Shown piece by piece: positions 9,317 to 20,097 of a stretch of DNA of 64,000 nucleotides (positions are counted from its first letter, which is position 1; the number at the start of each line of letters is the position of its first letter). The position numbers and the translations under genes are program-made. Origin of the DNA: Acidovorax sp. A1169. GTDB lineage: Bacteria; Pseudomonadota; Gammaproteobacteria; Burkholderiales; Burkholderiaceae_C. The notes below the pieces were generated by a model. The model made no database searches and was not told the DNA's origin. It worked only from the letters and a program-made list of their open reading frames with translations. The stretch lies in assembly GCF_030704685.1 (NCBI RefSeq), contig NZ_JAUZDX010000021.1, positions 1 through 64,000 on the forward strand, given 5' to 3'.

Positions 9317-10098
9317 GCGGGCATCTCGTGGGGGTTGTCGGCAGGCGCCACGCCCGGGTTGCCAGCGGGGTGACCCGCGGGCGCGCTGCCGGGCCGCTGC
9401 GCACCGAAGTAATGCGCGGTGATCTGCGCACGCGAGAGTTCGGCAGCGGGCGCATCGGCCACCACGCGGCCTTCGAGCATGCAGACGATGCGGGTGGCAA
9501 CGGCCTGCACACGCTGCAGGTCCTGCTCCACCAGCACCAGGGTGGTGCCCTGGCCCACCACGCCCCGCAGCGCGTCGTATACGCCTTGCACCGCCAGGGG
9601 CGACAGGCCCAGCGATATTTCGTCGAGCAGCAGTAGGCGCGGGTTGGTCATCAGCGCGCGGCCAATGGCCACGGCCTGCTGCTGCCCGCCCGACAGCTCG
9701 CCCGCCCGCGCATGCAGCTTGGGCTGCAACTGCGGGAATGCACCGAGCACCGTGTCCAGCGTCCAGGGCCCGCGCCGGCCGGCTGCCCGTGCCACCAGCA
9801 GGTTCTCGCGCACCGTCATGCCGGCAAACAGGCGCCGCCCTTCGGGAACCAGCGCCAGCCCCCGGGCCACGCGCTGGTGGGCGGGCATGCGGGTGATGTC
9901 CTCGCCGTCCCACCGCAGCGTGCCGCTGCTGGCGCGGTGTGCGCCGGCCACGGTACGCAACAGCGTGGTCTTGCCCGCGCCGTTGGCGCCCACCAGGGCC
10001 AGGATGTCGCCCGGGTGCACCTGCAGCGACACACTGCGCACGGCAGGCAGTTGCCCATGGTGGGCGTCCACAGAACCGATTTCCAGAAGGGCGCTCAT
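9313..10098 (-). CDS. ABC importer ATP-binding protein, LivF class
   Basis: ATPase of 261 residues. Walker A is GANGAGKT (about residues 37-44), the signature is LSGGQQQAVAIGRAL, Walker B is LLLLDEISLGLSP and the switch region is VEQD. The Q-rich signature and the E-I-S-L-G-L after Walker B are typical of LivF. A Pro/Gly/Ala-rich tail of about 25 residues follows the domain. It should pair with the LivG-class ATPase to drive the importer. Overlaps livG and livH by four bases each. Confidence 0.9.
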   Translation of the reverse strand: MSALLEIGSVDAHHGQLPAVRSVSLQVHPGDILALVGANGAGKTTLLRTVAGAHRASSGTLRWDGEDITRMPAHQRVARGLALVPEGRRLFAGMTVRENLLVARAAGRRGPWTLDTVLGAFPQLQPKLHARAGELSGGQQQAVAIGRALMTNPRLLLLDEISLGLSPLAVQGVYDALRGVVGQGTTLVLVEQDLQRVQAVATRIVCMLEGRVVADAPAAELSRAQITAHYFGAQRPGSAPAGHPAGNPGVAPADNPHEMPA

Positions 10099-10856
10099 GC
10101 CACCACCCCGCCCAGATAGGCCTCGACCACCGTGGCGTCGGCCAGCACGGCCTGCGGATCGCCGCTGGCGATGATCCGCCCGCCCTCCATGCACACCAGG
10201 CGCGTGGCCACCTGCAGCAGCACGTGCACGAGGTGCTCGATCCAGACGATGGCGATCTGGCGGCTGCGGATGGCGCGCACCAGGTCCACCAACTCGCTCG
10301 CCTCGGCATCGGTCAGGCCGCCCCCGATTTCGTCGAGCAGCAGCACGGTGGGCTGTGTGGCCAGCGCGCGCACCAGCTCCAGCCGCTTGCGGCCCAGCAG
10401 GCCCAGGGTTTCCGCGCGGCGGTTGGCCAGCGTCCCCATGCCGCACAGGTGCAGGGCCTCCATGGCCCGGTCGCCCGCATCGCGGGCGTTCAGCCCGGCA
10501 CCGTGCGTGGCGGCGGCCAGGACGTTCTCGAACACCGTCATGCCCAGGAACGGGCGCGGCACCTGGTGGGTGCGCGCAATGCCCGCGCGGCAGCGGTCTG
10601 CCGCGCCCCAGGCGCCCACATCCACACCCTTGAACCACACGGTCCCCTGGCTGGGCGCATGCGCCCCGGCCAGCACGTTCAGCAGCGTGGTCTTGCCCGC
10701 GCCGTTGGGCCCGACGATGCCCACGGCCTCGTCGGCACCCACGGAAAAATCCAGCCGATCCAGCACCTGGAGCGCGCCAAAGCGCATCCCTATGCCCTGG
10801 GCCTGCAGCAGCAATGGGCCGCCCGCAGGCAGGCCCCGTGGTTGGGGTTGTGCCAT
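10095..10856 (-). CDS. ABC importer ATP-binding protein, LivG class
   Basis: ATPase of 253 residues with Walker A GPNGAGKT (about 49-56). The LivG-type ARTHQVPRPF segment and Walker B VLLLDEIGGGL are present. The usual LSGGQ signature is not conserved: the equivalent position reads TLGLLGRKRLELVRAL, as in a sub-branch of LivG proteins tied to aromatic-compound transport. The switch reads WIEH. The start at 10856 lies 6 bases after the binding-protein gene. The unusual signature could reduce ATPase activity at one of the two sites (inference). Confidence 0.86.
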   Translation of the reverse strand: MAQPQPRGLPAGGPLLLQAQGIGMRFGALQVLDRLDFSVGADEAVGIVGPNGAGKTTLLNVLAGAHAPSQGTVWFKGVDVGAWGAADRCRAGIARTHQVPRPFLGMTVFENVLAAATHGAGLNARDAGDRAMEALHLCGMGTLANRRAETLGLLGRKRLELVRALATQPTVLLLDEIGGGLTDAEASELVDLVRAIRSRQIAIVWIEHLVHVLLQVATRLVCMEGGRIIASGDPQAVLADATVVEAYLGGVVA

Positions 10857-10862
10857 GGCCGC

Positions 10863-12194
10863 TCAGCTGTAGGACTGGAGCGCCGCCGCCACCGGAATGC
10901 TGCGGTCGTTGGCGTTCTCAGTGATGATGATGTCCAGCTTGAACTTGCTGCCCTGCGCAGGCTTGACCCACTGCGCTCCCACCACCGGCGTCACCGACAC
11001 ATTGGGCACGGGCCCCTTGGCAAAGTCCACCGGCCCCTGCATGGTGGTGGCCTTGAGCGTGCTGATGGCACGCGCCAGGGCCGCCTTGTCGCGCGGGTTG
11101 GTGCTGGCCTTCAAGGCCTCGGTGCCCGCATCGAACAGCGACATGGTGGAGCCCAGCATCTGCGTCCATTGCTTGCCGGTACTGGCCTCGTAGGCATCGG
11201 CCAGTTGCACCCCGGTGAGCCCGGTGAGCGGCGATGCGTACGGAAAGGTCTTGTGCCAGAAGCACCCGGCGCCCAGGTTCACCGCCAGCGGGCCCAGGGC
11301 CTCCACCTGCGAGGGCACCAGGCCCGTCTTGGCGATCTGCGCGATCTTCACCATGCGCGTGTAGCCCTGCTGGGCCGCCTGCCGCCAGAAGGTGGCAAAG
11401 TCCGGCGGGATGGGGAAGGTGTTGAAGATCTCGCAGCGCTCGGCCTTGAAGCGCGCTATCTGCGCAGAGAAGTCGGTGGTGCCATTTTCATAAGGCCCCG
11501 CGTCCACCACGGTGAAGCCAGCCTTGCTGAGCTCGGGCGCCAGCGTGGCGCGGATGGCGTTGCCGTCGGCATCGTTGGGGTACAGCACACCAATCTTCTT
11601 GTTGGTGGGCAACGCGGAAAACTGCGAGGTGTACGACCGGGTAAAGCTGCCGCCGCCGAACGAGAAGTGGTAGGTCCACTTGAAGGGCGAAGGCGCGCCG
11701 GGCTTGGCGCCCCGGCCGAAGTACCAGGCCTCCCACGGCATCACGGTGGACAGGCAGGGCACGCCCGCCGCCTCGCACGCATCCGACACCGGGTTCACCG
11801 TCTCGGGCGTGGTGGTGGTGAGCATGAGGTCGATCCTGTCGTTGTTGATCAGGCCCTTGGCCAACTGGCTGGCGCGGGCCGGGTCCGACTGGGTGTCGCG
11901 GTCCAGGATCTCCACCGCGTACTTCACGCCGCCAATGGTCAGGCCCGCAGCCAGCGTCTTGCGCACCTGGGCCAGGATGAAGCTGTCGGTCTCGCCCAGT
12001 GCGCCCAGCGGGCCGGTGCGGGGGCTGATGAAGCCCACCTTGAGCACGGGCGCCGCAGCGGCGGCCTGGGCCCACAGCGGGCCGGAGCCCAGGGCCAGGC
12101 TGCCGGCGCCGGCCGCAGTGATCAAGTCACGGCGCGAGAGTTTGCGGAGCGTGGTCGTCTCGGTGGCCACAGGGGATGAAAGCGTGTTGTTCAT
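10863..12194 (-). CDS. Periplasmic substrate-binding protein, LivK-like, with Tat-type signal
   Basis: A 443-residue type I periplasmic binding protein (Peripla_BP_6 class). The N-terminus carries a twin-arginine motif (SRRDLI, residues 20-25) before a hydrophobic stretch and an Ala-rich cleavage region near residue 42, so export by Tat is likely. The mature part starts VLKVGFISPRTGPLGALGE, typical of this family, and contains the hinge pattern GVLYPNDADG. Families like this bind amino acids, urea, amides or aromatic acids; here the neighbouring oxidative enzymes favour an aromatic ligand (inference). It lies 31 bases after the outer-membrane-protein gene and 6 bases before livG. Confidence 0.87.
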   Translation of the reverse strand: MNNTLSSPVATETTTLRKLSRRDLITAAGAGSLALGSGPLWAQAAAAAPVLKVGFISPRTGPLGALGETDSFILAQVRKTLAAGLTIGGVKYAVEILDRDTQSDPARASQLAKGLINNDRIDLMLTTTTPETVNPVSDACEAAGVPCLSTVMPWEAWYFGRGAKPGAPSPFKWTYHFSFGGGSFTRSYTSQFSALPTNKKIGVLYPNDADGNAIRATLAPELSKAGFTVVDAGPYENGTTDFSAQIARFKAERCEIFNTFPIPPDFATFWRQAAQQGYTRMVKIAQIAKTGLVPSQVEALGPLAVNLGAGCFWHKTFPYASPLTGLTGVQLADAYEASTGKQWTQMLGSTMSLFDAGTEALKASTNPRDKAALARAISTLKATTMQGPVDFAKGPVPNVSVTPVVGAQWVKPAQGSKFKLDIIITENANDRSIPVAAALQSYS

Positions 12195-12225
12195 GGGAAT
12201 TCCTCAAAGGGGTTGGTCGCGGGGT

Positions 12226-13119
12226 TCAGAAAGGCACGGTGGTCTTGAGCCAGAACTGCGAGCCCTGGGCGCGGTTGCGCACACCGAACTCCTTCTCGAG
12301 CTTGGCGGTGATGAGCCAGCCCTTGCCGTCGGCGTAGCGCACGGAAGGCCCGATCGACTGGCTGCGGCCACGCGAGCCCGCCAGGGCCACGCCACCCACC
12401 TTGTCATCGCTCCATTGCCGGTACAGGTAGCCGCCCACGCCCAGCACCCAGCCGTTGCCCAGGCCCCAGCCCGCGGCGTAGTCCACGATGAATTCGCGGC
12501 CCGAGCGGTAGTTCGTGTCGCTGTTGGTGCGGTTGAAGTTGAGCGTGGCCTTCACATCGCCGTTGAAGCCGCTGGGGTCCATGAAGGTCAGCACGCCCAG
12601 GGGCTGCACCGACAGGTAGTTGCGGCCAATGTTGGCCTGGCGCGTGCGTTCGTAGGCCCCGGTGGGCAGCACGGCGTCCAGGCCCAGCACGCTGTGCAAT
12701 TGGGCCGAGTGGTGCCAGGCCACCCCAGCGCCGACCGTCACGTCGCCCAGGCCGGTGCGCGAGTCGCTTGCCCCGCCGGCCCGCACCGACAGGTCCACCA
12801 GCGGCAGGATGGCGTGCGCGGTCACCTGGCCGCCCAGCGCCTGCTGCGGTGTGATCCAGATCAGGCGCGTGGCCGCCGCCGCCGCGCGCACCTTGAAGCC
12901 GGGGATGGGCACGGCGTTGCCCTGGCCATCGTTCACGCGGCTGGTGGTGTAGTAGTTCAGGTACTCCAGCACATACAGCCCGGGTGGCGGCGCAGCACCG
13001 GCCATGAAGTTCTCGGTGCCCAGCGGGTAGGTGGAGCCACCGCCTTCGGTGGCAAAGGCGGCCGTGGACGAGGCGCAGGCAAGTGCCGCCAGCGCCAGGC
13101 GGATATTTTTCGTTGTCAT
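12226..13119 (-). CDS. Outer-membrane transporter-like protein of the MetA/SphA phenol-degradation family
   Basis: Protein of 297 residues with a Sec signal peptide ending AFA-T (about residue 23). The rest is rich in alternating Gly and aromatic residues and ends KTTVPF, a terminal Phe expected of a beta-barrel. It resembles the family called 'MetA-pathway of phenol degradation' (PF13557), found in many aromatic catabolic operons and thought to help hydrophobic substrates cross the outer membrane. The start at 13119 follows a strong AGGAGA site; an in-frame extension to 13152 lacks one. Position between the esterase and the ABC importer fits an uptake role. Confidence 0.8.
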   Translation of the reverse strand: MTTKNIRLALAALACASSTAAFATEGGGSTYPLGTENFMAGAAPPPGLYVLEYLNYYTTSRVNDGQGNAVPIPGFKVRAAAAATRLIWITPQQALGGQVTAHAILPLVDLSVRAGGASDSRTGLGDVTVGAGVAWHHSAQLHSVLGLDAVLPTGAYERTRQANIGRNYLSVQPLGVLTFMDPSGFNGDVKATLNFNRTNSDTNYRSGREFIVDYAAGWGLGNGWVLGVGGYLYRQWSDDKVGGVALAGSRGRSQSIGPSVRYADGKGWLITAKLEKEFGVRNRAQGSQFWLKTTVPF

Positions 13120-13227
13120 GTTGTCTCCTGGTTCATTCGTGTTGTTCTTCATGCACGCAGGCTCACGCCACGGCGTGCGCCGTTGGGCTTGGGGTGATGT
13201 GGCGGGTTGCCGGAGGCTGTGGCAGCG

Positions 13228-14142
13228 TCACGCAGGGGCGGTGCGCTGGCGTGCGGCCATGAAGCGCCCGGCCTGCTCCAGCGACTCCAGGGCCTCATCG
13301 AGCGCCGGCGCAAACAGCTGCCAGCAGTGCACCATGCCGTCCCACACCGTGCATTCCACCTCCACGCCCGCCGCCTTCAGGCGCGCGGCCATGGTCACGG
13401 CGTCGTCCCGCAGCCGCTCCCGGCCACCTACCTGCAGTTGCACCGGTGGCAGGCCCTGCAGCTCGGCGCTGTAGAACGGCGTGACGGTGGGTGCGCGCAC
13501 ATCGCCACCAGGCACATACATGGCATTGAAAAATCCCATGAGCTCGCGGGTGATGAATGGGTCATCTACCGTGCGGTGGGACTCGCCCTCGGATGCCAGG
13601 TCCAGCGCCGGCGACAAGGCCACGATGGCCGCCGGCAGGGGCAGCCCCTGGTTGCGGGCGCGCACGGCGGTGGACAGGGCCAGGTTGCCGCCTGCGGAGT
13701 CGCCTGCCAGCGCAATGGCCGACGCGGCGTAGCCATTGGCCAGCGCCCAATGGTAGGCCGCCAGTGCATCGTCGTGCGCAGCGGGTGACGGGTGTTCCGG
13801 CGCCAGCCGGTAGTCCACGTTGAGCACGTGCGACCCGCTGAACTGCGCCAGGTACGAGCACAGCGCTCGGTGCGAGGCCAGCGAGCCAAACACGAAGCCG
13901 CCCGCGTGGTAGTAGATGATGAGCTTGCGCGTGTCGGCCTGTGGTGTGCCCAGCAGCTCTGCCGCCATGCTGCCGCCAGCTGCATCGGGGATGCGCAGGC
14001 TCTGGATGGGCAGCCCCTGCGCCAAGGGCATCTGCGAGTTGCTGGCGTCAAACCAGGCGCGCAGCTGCTCGGGGCTGGCCTGCGGCGGCGGTGGGTTCTG
14101 TGCGGCCATCTGCAGGATGGCCTCCAGCTGTTGTACGGACAT
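13228..14142 (-). CDS. Alpha/beta hydrolase of the hormone-sensitive-lipase (HSL) family
   Basis: Esterase-like enzyme of 304 residues. The oxyanion motif reads HAGGF (the HGGG position), the nucleophile elbow is GDSAGG, and the downstream Asp (DDPF region) and His (GMVHCW) complete the triad. No signal peptide is seen, so it should act in the cytoplasm. In this operon it probably hydrolyses an ester to an aromatic alcohol or acid for the next two enzymes (inference). The start at 14142 is chosen because upstream codons overlap the SDR gene and show no homology; the gap to that gene is 14 bases. A 108-base gap follows. Confidence 0.85.
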   Translation of the reverse strand: MSVQQLEAILQMAAQNPPPPQASPEQLRAWFDASNSQMPLAQGLPIQSLRIPDAAGGSMAAELLGTPQADTRKLIIYYHAGGFVFGSLASHRALCSYLAQFSGSHVLNVDYRLAPEHPSPAAHDDALAAYHWALANGYAASAIALAGDSAGGNLALSTAVRARNQGLPLPAAIVALSPALDLASEGESHRTVDDPFITRELMGFFNAMYVPGGDVRAPTVTPFYSAELQGLPPVQLQVGGRERLRDDAVTMAARLKAAGVEVECTVWDGMVHCWQLFAPALDEALESLEQAGRFMAARQRTAPA

Positions 14143-14156
14143 GGGCAATCCCTCGC

Positions 14157-14924
14157 TCAGATATAGGTCGAGGCCAGCCCGCCATCCACGGGCAGGTTGA
14201 TGCCGCTCACCCAGCGCGCCGCGTCGCTGCACAGGAAGGCGATCACGGGCGCCACCTCGTCGCTGAAGGCCGGGCGCTTCATGCGGTGCGCGTCTTTCTC
14301 CACACGCTCCTGTCCCAGCATCTGCACGAAATCACCCAGGATGGGGGTGAACACCGGGCCCGGGGCCACGCAGTTCATGCGCACGCCGCGCTCCATGAAG
14401 ATCTTTTGCGACTGGGTGGCGCTCCAGACGATCAGCGCCTCCTTGAAATACTGGTAGCAGGTCTCCTGGGTCACGGGGTGGCTGGCGAGCCACTGTGCTC
14501 CTTCCTCGAAGCTGGTGGTGGCGCCCAGAGCGCGGTGCAGTTCCAGCCGTGCGGGCCACTCAGCGCCCAGGATGGATGCGATGTGGACGATGGAGCTGCC
14601 GACAGGCATGCGCTCGAGCACGCGCTGCGTGAAGTGGCGCAGCCCCAGGTAGTTCACCCGGGCCACCAGTTCGGCGGGCGCGGTGCCGGGCACACCGGCA
14701 ATATTGGCCAGCGCGTCCACCTGCGCGGGCAGTTGCGCCACGGCGGCGTCGACGGCTGCGGGGTCGCCCAGGTCCACCTGGATGAAGCCGTCCAGGGTGA
14801 GCGTGGGGGCGTTGCGGTCCACGCCGATCACGCGGGCGCCCTGCTGGCGCGCCAGCTTGGCGAAGTCGGCGCCAATGCCCGAGCAGCAGCCCGTGACGAC
14901 GATGGTCTTGTTGTGCAATGTCAT
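14157..14924 (-). CDS. calA: Coniferyl-alcohol-dehydrogenase-like short-chain dehydrogenase
   Basis: SDR of 255 residues. The NAD-binding motif is TGCCSGIG (about 9-16), the catalytic Tyr and Lys are in CYQYFKEAL (Tyr-x3-Lys), and the C-terminus is GINLPVDGGLASTYI. These segments, and the unusual 40-residue insert before the catalytic Tyr, match my memory of Pseudomonas coniferyl-alcohol dehydrogenase (CalA) closely, and of the related 3-alpha-hydroxysteroid dehydrogenase more distantly. It should oxidise an aromatic alcohol to the aldehyde, feeding the aldehyde dehydrogenase just upstream. The start at 14924 has a strong AGGAGA site. True substrate is not proven by sequence. Confidence 0.8.
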   Translation of the reverse strand: MTLHNKTIVVTGCCSGIGADFAKLARQQGARVIGVDRNAPTLTLDGFIQVDLGDPAAVDAAVAQLPAQVDALANIAGVPGTAPAELVARVNYLGLRHFTQRVLERMPVGSSIVHIASILGAEWPARLELHRALGATTSFEEGAQWLASHPVTQETCYQYFKEALIVWSATQSQKIFMERGVRMNCVAPGPVFTPILGDFVQMLGQERVEKDAHRMKRPAFSDEVAPVIAFLCSDAARWVSGINLPVDGGLASTYI

Positions 14925-14976
14925 GAATTTGTCTCCTGTGGATGTTTTTTGTGAAAAGCAATTGCCGTCTTGTTGG

Positions 14977-16452
14977 TCAGAAAGGGAAGGCCGGCGGTGC
15001 GTCCTTGACGGTGATCCACTGCCACTGCGTGTACTCATCCATGTCGGCCGGACCGCCCACGCTGCCGCCGTTGCCGCCCAGGCCGGGGCCGCCGAAGGGG
15101 TTGGTGCAGTCGTCGTTCACGGTCTGGTCGTTGATGTGGACCATGCCCGCGCGCAGGCGCTGGCCGATGGCCATGGCGCGGCCCACGCTGGGGCTGATGA
15201 CCGCGGCAGACAAGCCCCCCTGGCTGGTGTTGGCCAGGGCCACGGCCTCGTCATCGGTGCGGAAGGTGACGAGGTTGGCCACCGGACCAAACGGTTCTTC
15301 GTCGAACGAGCGGATGCCGGGCTTGACGCCCGAGAGCACCGTGGGCTGGTAGCACAGCCCATGGTAGGTGCCGCCCGCTTCAAGCCTGGCGCCCTGCTGG
15401 ATGCTGTCGTGGATCACCCGGTCAAAGCGTTCGAGCTGCTTCGCATCGATCATCGGCCCCAGGGCCACCTGGCCGCTGGCGCCGTCGCCCACGGGCAGGT
15501 GCGTGGCCTTGCCCACCAGGCGCTGCAGGATGGCGTCGGCAATCGACTCGTGCACCAGGATGCGGTTGGCAGCCATGCAGATCTGGCCCTGGTGGAACCA
15601 TGCGCCAAAGGCTGCTGCGCTGGCCGCCGCGTCGGGGTCTGCGTCTTCCAGAATGATGAGGTTGTTGGCGCCGCCCAGCTCCAGCGACACCTTCTTGAGG
15701 TGCTGCCCCGCCAGCGCGCCAATGCAGCGGCCCACGGCGGGCGAGCCGGTGAAGGCGATCATGGGCACGCGCTCGTCCACCACCAGCGCCTCGCCGGCCG
15801 CCGCGTCGCCCGGCAGCACCTGCAGCAGGCCGGCGGGCAGCCCGGCCTCTTCGAACACCCGGGCCATGATGAAGCCACCGCTCACGGGGGTGCGCGTGTC
15901 CGGCTTGAGCACCACGGCATTGCCCAGCGCCAGGGCCGGCGCCACCGAGCGCAGGCCCAGGATGAGCGGAAAGTTGAATGGCGAAATCACACCCACCACG
16001 CCGTGTGGCACGCGCCGTGCAATCGACAGGCGGCCCGGGGTGCTGGGCAGCACCTGGCCCTGGGCCTGCATGGGCAGGCCGGCGGCCAGCTGGCACAGGG
16101 TGATGGCCTCGCGCACCTCGTGCTGGCCCTTGGCCAGGATGCCCCCGGTTTCGCGGGCAATGGCCAGCGCCAGCTCGTCAAAGTGCTGCTGGAACACGGC
16201 GGCCGCCCGGTGAAACACCGCTGCGCGCTCGCGCGGGCCCTGCGCGGCCCAGGCCGGCTGGGCCCGGTGTGCCAGGCCGATGGCGGCCTGCATGTCCTGT
16301 GCATCGGCAATGCCCACGCGGCCGAGCACCTGGCCCGTGGCCGGCTCCAGCACGTCGCGCACTTCCTTGAGCGCCGTGGCCCATGTGCCGTCGAAGGCCT
16401 TGCCCGCCCACAGGCGGTTGTCCAGCAGGCCTGGTTTTTCTGAAACACCCAT
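14977..16452 (-). CDS. Aromatic aldehyde dehydrogenase (benzaldehyde/vanillin dehydrogenase type)
   Basis: NAD(P)-dependent aldehyde dehydrogenase of 491 residues, a full-length member of the family. The cofactor motif ISPFNFP, the general-base Glu in LELGGANN (about residue 262) and the catalytic Cys in QGQICM (about 296) are all present. Overall motifs resemble benzaldehyde and vanillin dehydrogenases. It is the first gene of the nine-gene operon, about 50 bases downstream of the predicted sigma-54 transcription start. It should convert the aldehyde made by the SDR to the carboxylic acid. Confidence 0.88.
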   Translation of the reverse strand: MGVSEKPGLLDNRLWAGKAFDGTWATALKEVRDVLEPATGQVLGRVGIADAQDMQAAIGLAHRAQPAWAAQGPRERAAVFHRAAAVFQQHFDELALAIARETGGILAKGQHEVREAITLCQLAAGLPMQAQGQVLPSTPGRLSIARRVPHGVVGVISPFNFPLILGLRSVAPALALGNAVVLKPDTRTPVSGGFIMARVFEEAGLPAGLLQVLPGDAAAGEALVVDERVPMIAFTGSPAVGRCIGALAGQHLKKVSLELGGANNLIILEDADPDAAASAAAFGAWFHQGQICMAANRILVHESIADAILQRLVGKATHLPVGDGASGQVALGPMIDAKQLERFDRVIHDSIQQGARLEAGGTYHGLCYQPTVLSGVKPGIRSFDEEPFGPVANLVTFRTDDEAVALANTSQGGLSAAVISPSVGRAMAIGQRLRAGMVHINDQTVNDDCTNPFGGPGLGGNGGSVGGPADMDEYTQWQWITVKDAPPAFPF

Positions 16453-16510
16453 TGCATTGCTCCTTGGTTGAAAGAATCGGCGCGCACTGCGGCGGCGACT
16501 GCACAGGGAT

Positions 16511-16527
16511 TTGCAATGGGCGTACCA
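16511..16527 (-). promoter_or_regulatory. Sigma-54 (-24/-12) promoter of the aromatic operon
   Basis: On the minus strand the sequence reads TGGTACG-CCCA-TTGCA, matching the consensus TGGCACG-N4-TTGCA at all but one position. The essential GG (16526-16525) and GC (16514-16513) are separated by exactly 10 bases. Transcription would start near 16500, leaving a leader of about 48 bases before the aldehyde dehydrogenase ATG. It faces the gene of a sigma-54-dependent activator. Confidence 0.85.
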
Positions 16528-16662
16528 GCCCTGTGGGCAAGGCGGCCGAAAGCAGCCTCTGGCACCTGCTTTTTGAGAGGCGAGGCTACGGACTTTCCCT
16601 AGGCCATCAAGCGGCCGGAGTGGACGACTTTTTGCGCAAAAATAGTTAATATCAATAAGCAG

Positions 16663-16703
16663 TTTGAGCGATGGAAATTGCTCAAATGATCACTTTTCGA
16701 TCA
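16663..16703. promoter_or_regulatory. Two inverted-repeat activator sites (UAS)
   Basis: Bases 16663-16686 form an interrupted dyad (TTTGAGCGAT, 4 bases, ATTGCTCAAA) resembling the UAS of XylR/DmpR-type activators. Bases 16687-16703 form a second dyad (TGATC, 7 bases, GATCA). They lie about 150 bases upstream of the -24/-12 element and just ahead of the activator gene, so they could serve both activation of the operon and autoregulation. An AT-rich stretch at 16640-16660 between them and the promoter could be bent. Confidence 0.65.
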
Positions 16704-16719
16704 CTTCCTGGTAACCACC

Positions 16720-18573
<1,854 letters not shown>

Positions 18574-18577
18574 GGGA

Positions 18578-18940
18578 TCAGGCGTAGGTATCGAGCTGGC
18601 TGCCCAGGCTGGTGGAGGCCTGGGTTTCGGTTTTTGCGCGCTGCTCGCGTGCGGTCTGGGCTGCCACCTCGGCCTTCTGGGCCTGTGCGGCCTGCTGTTC
18701 TTGCTGGCGCGCACGCTGGATGGCAGCGATCTGCGCCTGCACCATCTGGATCTGGGCCTGCAGCAGCTTGACCTTCTCCTTCTTGGCCTTGCTGGCATTG
18801 GCGTCCATGTCGGGCGTGGCCAGGTTCCTGAGCTCTTCGGTCAGGGACTGCAGCTGCTTTTGCAGCTTGGCGATCTCGCCGCCGCCGCCGCCGCTGGAAG
18901 AAGGCACCTTGCCGGCAGACGATGAGGAGGAGACTTGCAT
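18578..18940 (-). CDS. FlxA-like coiled-coil protein
   Basis: A 120-residue hydrophilic protein with a Ser/Gly-rich N-terminus and a long heptad-like Gln/Ala/Lys-rich coiled coil from about residue 22 to 110. It resembles the FlxA-like family (PF14282), named for a flagellar-regulon gene of unknown function. No signal peptide or membrane segment. The start at 18940 is preceded by a GAGGAG site. It converges on the sigma-54 activator gene with only 4 bases between stops. Function unknown. Confidence 0.7.
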   Translation of the reverse strand: MQVSSSSSAGKVPSSSGGGGGEIAKLQKQLQSLTEELRNLATPDMDANASKAKKEKVKLLQAQIQMVQAQIAAIQRARQQEQQAAQAQKAEVAAQTAREQRAKTETQASTSLGSQLDTYA

Positions 18941-18970
18941 TCTCCCTTATCGGCCAGTCAGCACGGAACT

Positions 18971-19657
18971 TTAGTGCGGCGTGGGGTTCTTCAGCACCTT
19001 CGGTGCGACTGGGGGAGCCGGGCCATCCTGCGCCACCCACAGCACCTTGTCCACCGCCACCCCCAGCGACTGGGCCTTTACCAGCAACTGCTCGCGCACG
19101 CCGGGCGGCAGCGTCTTGGTGCGCGACAAGATCCAGAAGTAGCCGCGGTTCGAGCCGACCACCATGGACCACTGGTAGTCCGGGTCCAGAGCCACCACGT
19201 TGTAGCCGCCGTAGAAGGGACCGAAGAACGAAACCTTGAGGGCGCCCTTGTCAGACTCGCCGGCAAAGCGGGCCTTGCCCTCGGCCTCTTTCCAGCGGTC
19301 CCGACCGGGGTCGAAACCGCGGTTGATCACCTTGATGGTGCCGTCGGGGTTGGGAACGTAGTTGGCCGTGGTCTGCTGCAGGCCGCGCTCGAACGAATGG
19401 TCCAGCCGGGCCACCTCGTACCACTGGCCTGCGTAGCGCTGCGCGTCGAAGCCCGCCACCGGCTCAATACCGGCGGGAGGGTGCGTGGAGCAGGCCGTGA
19501 AGAACAGCACCGCCCCCAGTGCCAGCACGCCAATGGTGTTGGGCAGGAAGCGGCGGCCGGAAGAGAGCGCCGCACCGGTGCGGGCAGCGGTGGCGGCGTG
19601 CTGTGGATGTTGTGCTGGAGTGTCTCGCATGGCTCGCAGTTCAATCGTGTCAGTCAT
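18971..19657 (-). CDS. blc: Lipocalin family protein, outer-membrane lipoprotein Blc-like
   Basis: A 228-residue protein. The bacterial lipocalin signature (GQWYEVARLDHSFERGL) follows a hydrophobic stretch ending in a lipobox-like FFTACS. The C-terminal half has the family's YNVVALDPDYQWSMV and YFWILSR motifs. Unusually, about 35 polar residues precede the hydrophobic segment when counted from the ATG at 19657; an in-frame ATG at 19630 would shorten this. Blc-type lipocalins bind lysophospholipids or fatty acids at the outer membrane and are often stress-induced. Confidence 0.85.
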   Translation of the reverse strand: MTDTIELRAMRDTPAQHPQHAATAARTGAALSSGRRFLPNTIGVLALGAVLFFTACSTHPPAGIEPVAGFDAQRYAGQWYEVARLDHSFERGLQQTTANYVPNPDGTIKVINRGFDPGRDRWKEAEGKARFAGESDKGALKVSFFGPFYGGYNVVALDPDYQWSMVVGSNRGYFWILSRTKTLPPGVREQLLVKAQSLGVAVDKVLWVAQDGPAPPVAPKVLKNPTPH

Positions 19658-20097
19658 GGTGTTGTCCCTGGCTGAGGGGTTCGTCGCAGTCCTTTGCATG
19701 GGCCGGCCATTGGGGCGGGCGCTGCCTGTTCTGCGGCGGTGTGGTCAATGTAGTGAGGTTGCTAGCCGCCGCGTGTAGGCGCCCGCTGGCATCCCCTGTC
19801 GGCGGCAAGGGGGCTGCGCGGCCATGCTGCGCAGCGCCCCCTGGTCACCGCCGCGCATCACACCATGGGGCGGCGCCGTTGCAGGTGGGTGGGCTGGAAG
19901 TCCGCCTGCGTTATTGCCACAAAAGTCACGGTTTGGCGGCAGGAGTGGGGCGGCCGTACTGCCCGCGCAATCCCCGCGCCTGCTGGCACAGAAATTGAAG
20001 GCTCCCTGGGGGAAGGGCACTGCAGGGTAGAGTGGCACCAACCCTGTGCCGCCTGGCGCGCCCAGTTCTGTTCCCCCGCTTGCACGAGGTCCTTCGC
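19658..20097. other. Intergenic region with GC-rich dyad
   Basis: About 440 bases between the divergent lipocalin and DUF1003 genes with no convincing gene. Around 19797-19852 a GC-rich dyad (GGGGGCTGCGC against GCGCAGCGCCCCC) lies between partly complementary flanks. Promoters of both genes should be here, but no confident -35/-10 pair was identified. Confidence 0.5.

Noticed and set aside
8417..10309. 630-codon frame that could be read as a fusion of a permease with upstream sequence
   Set aside because: Only the part from 9316 is LivH-like; the upstream part is the wrong frame of the ATPase genes.
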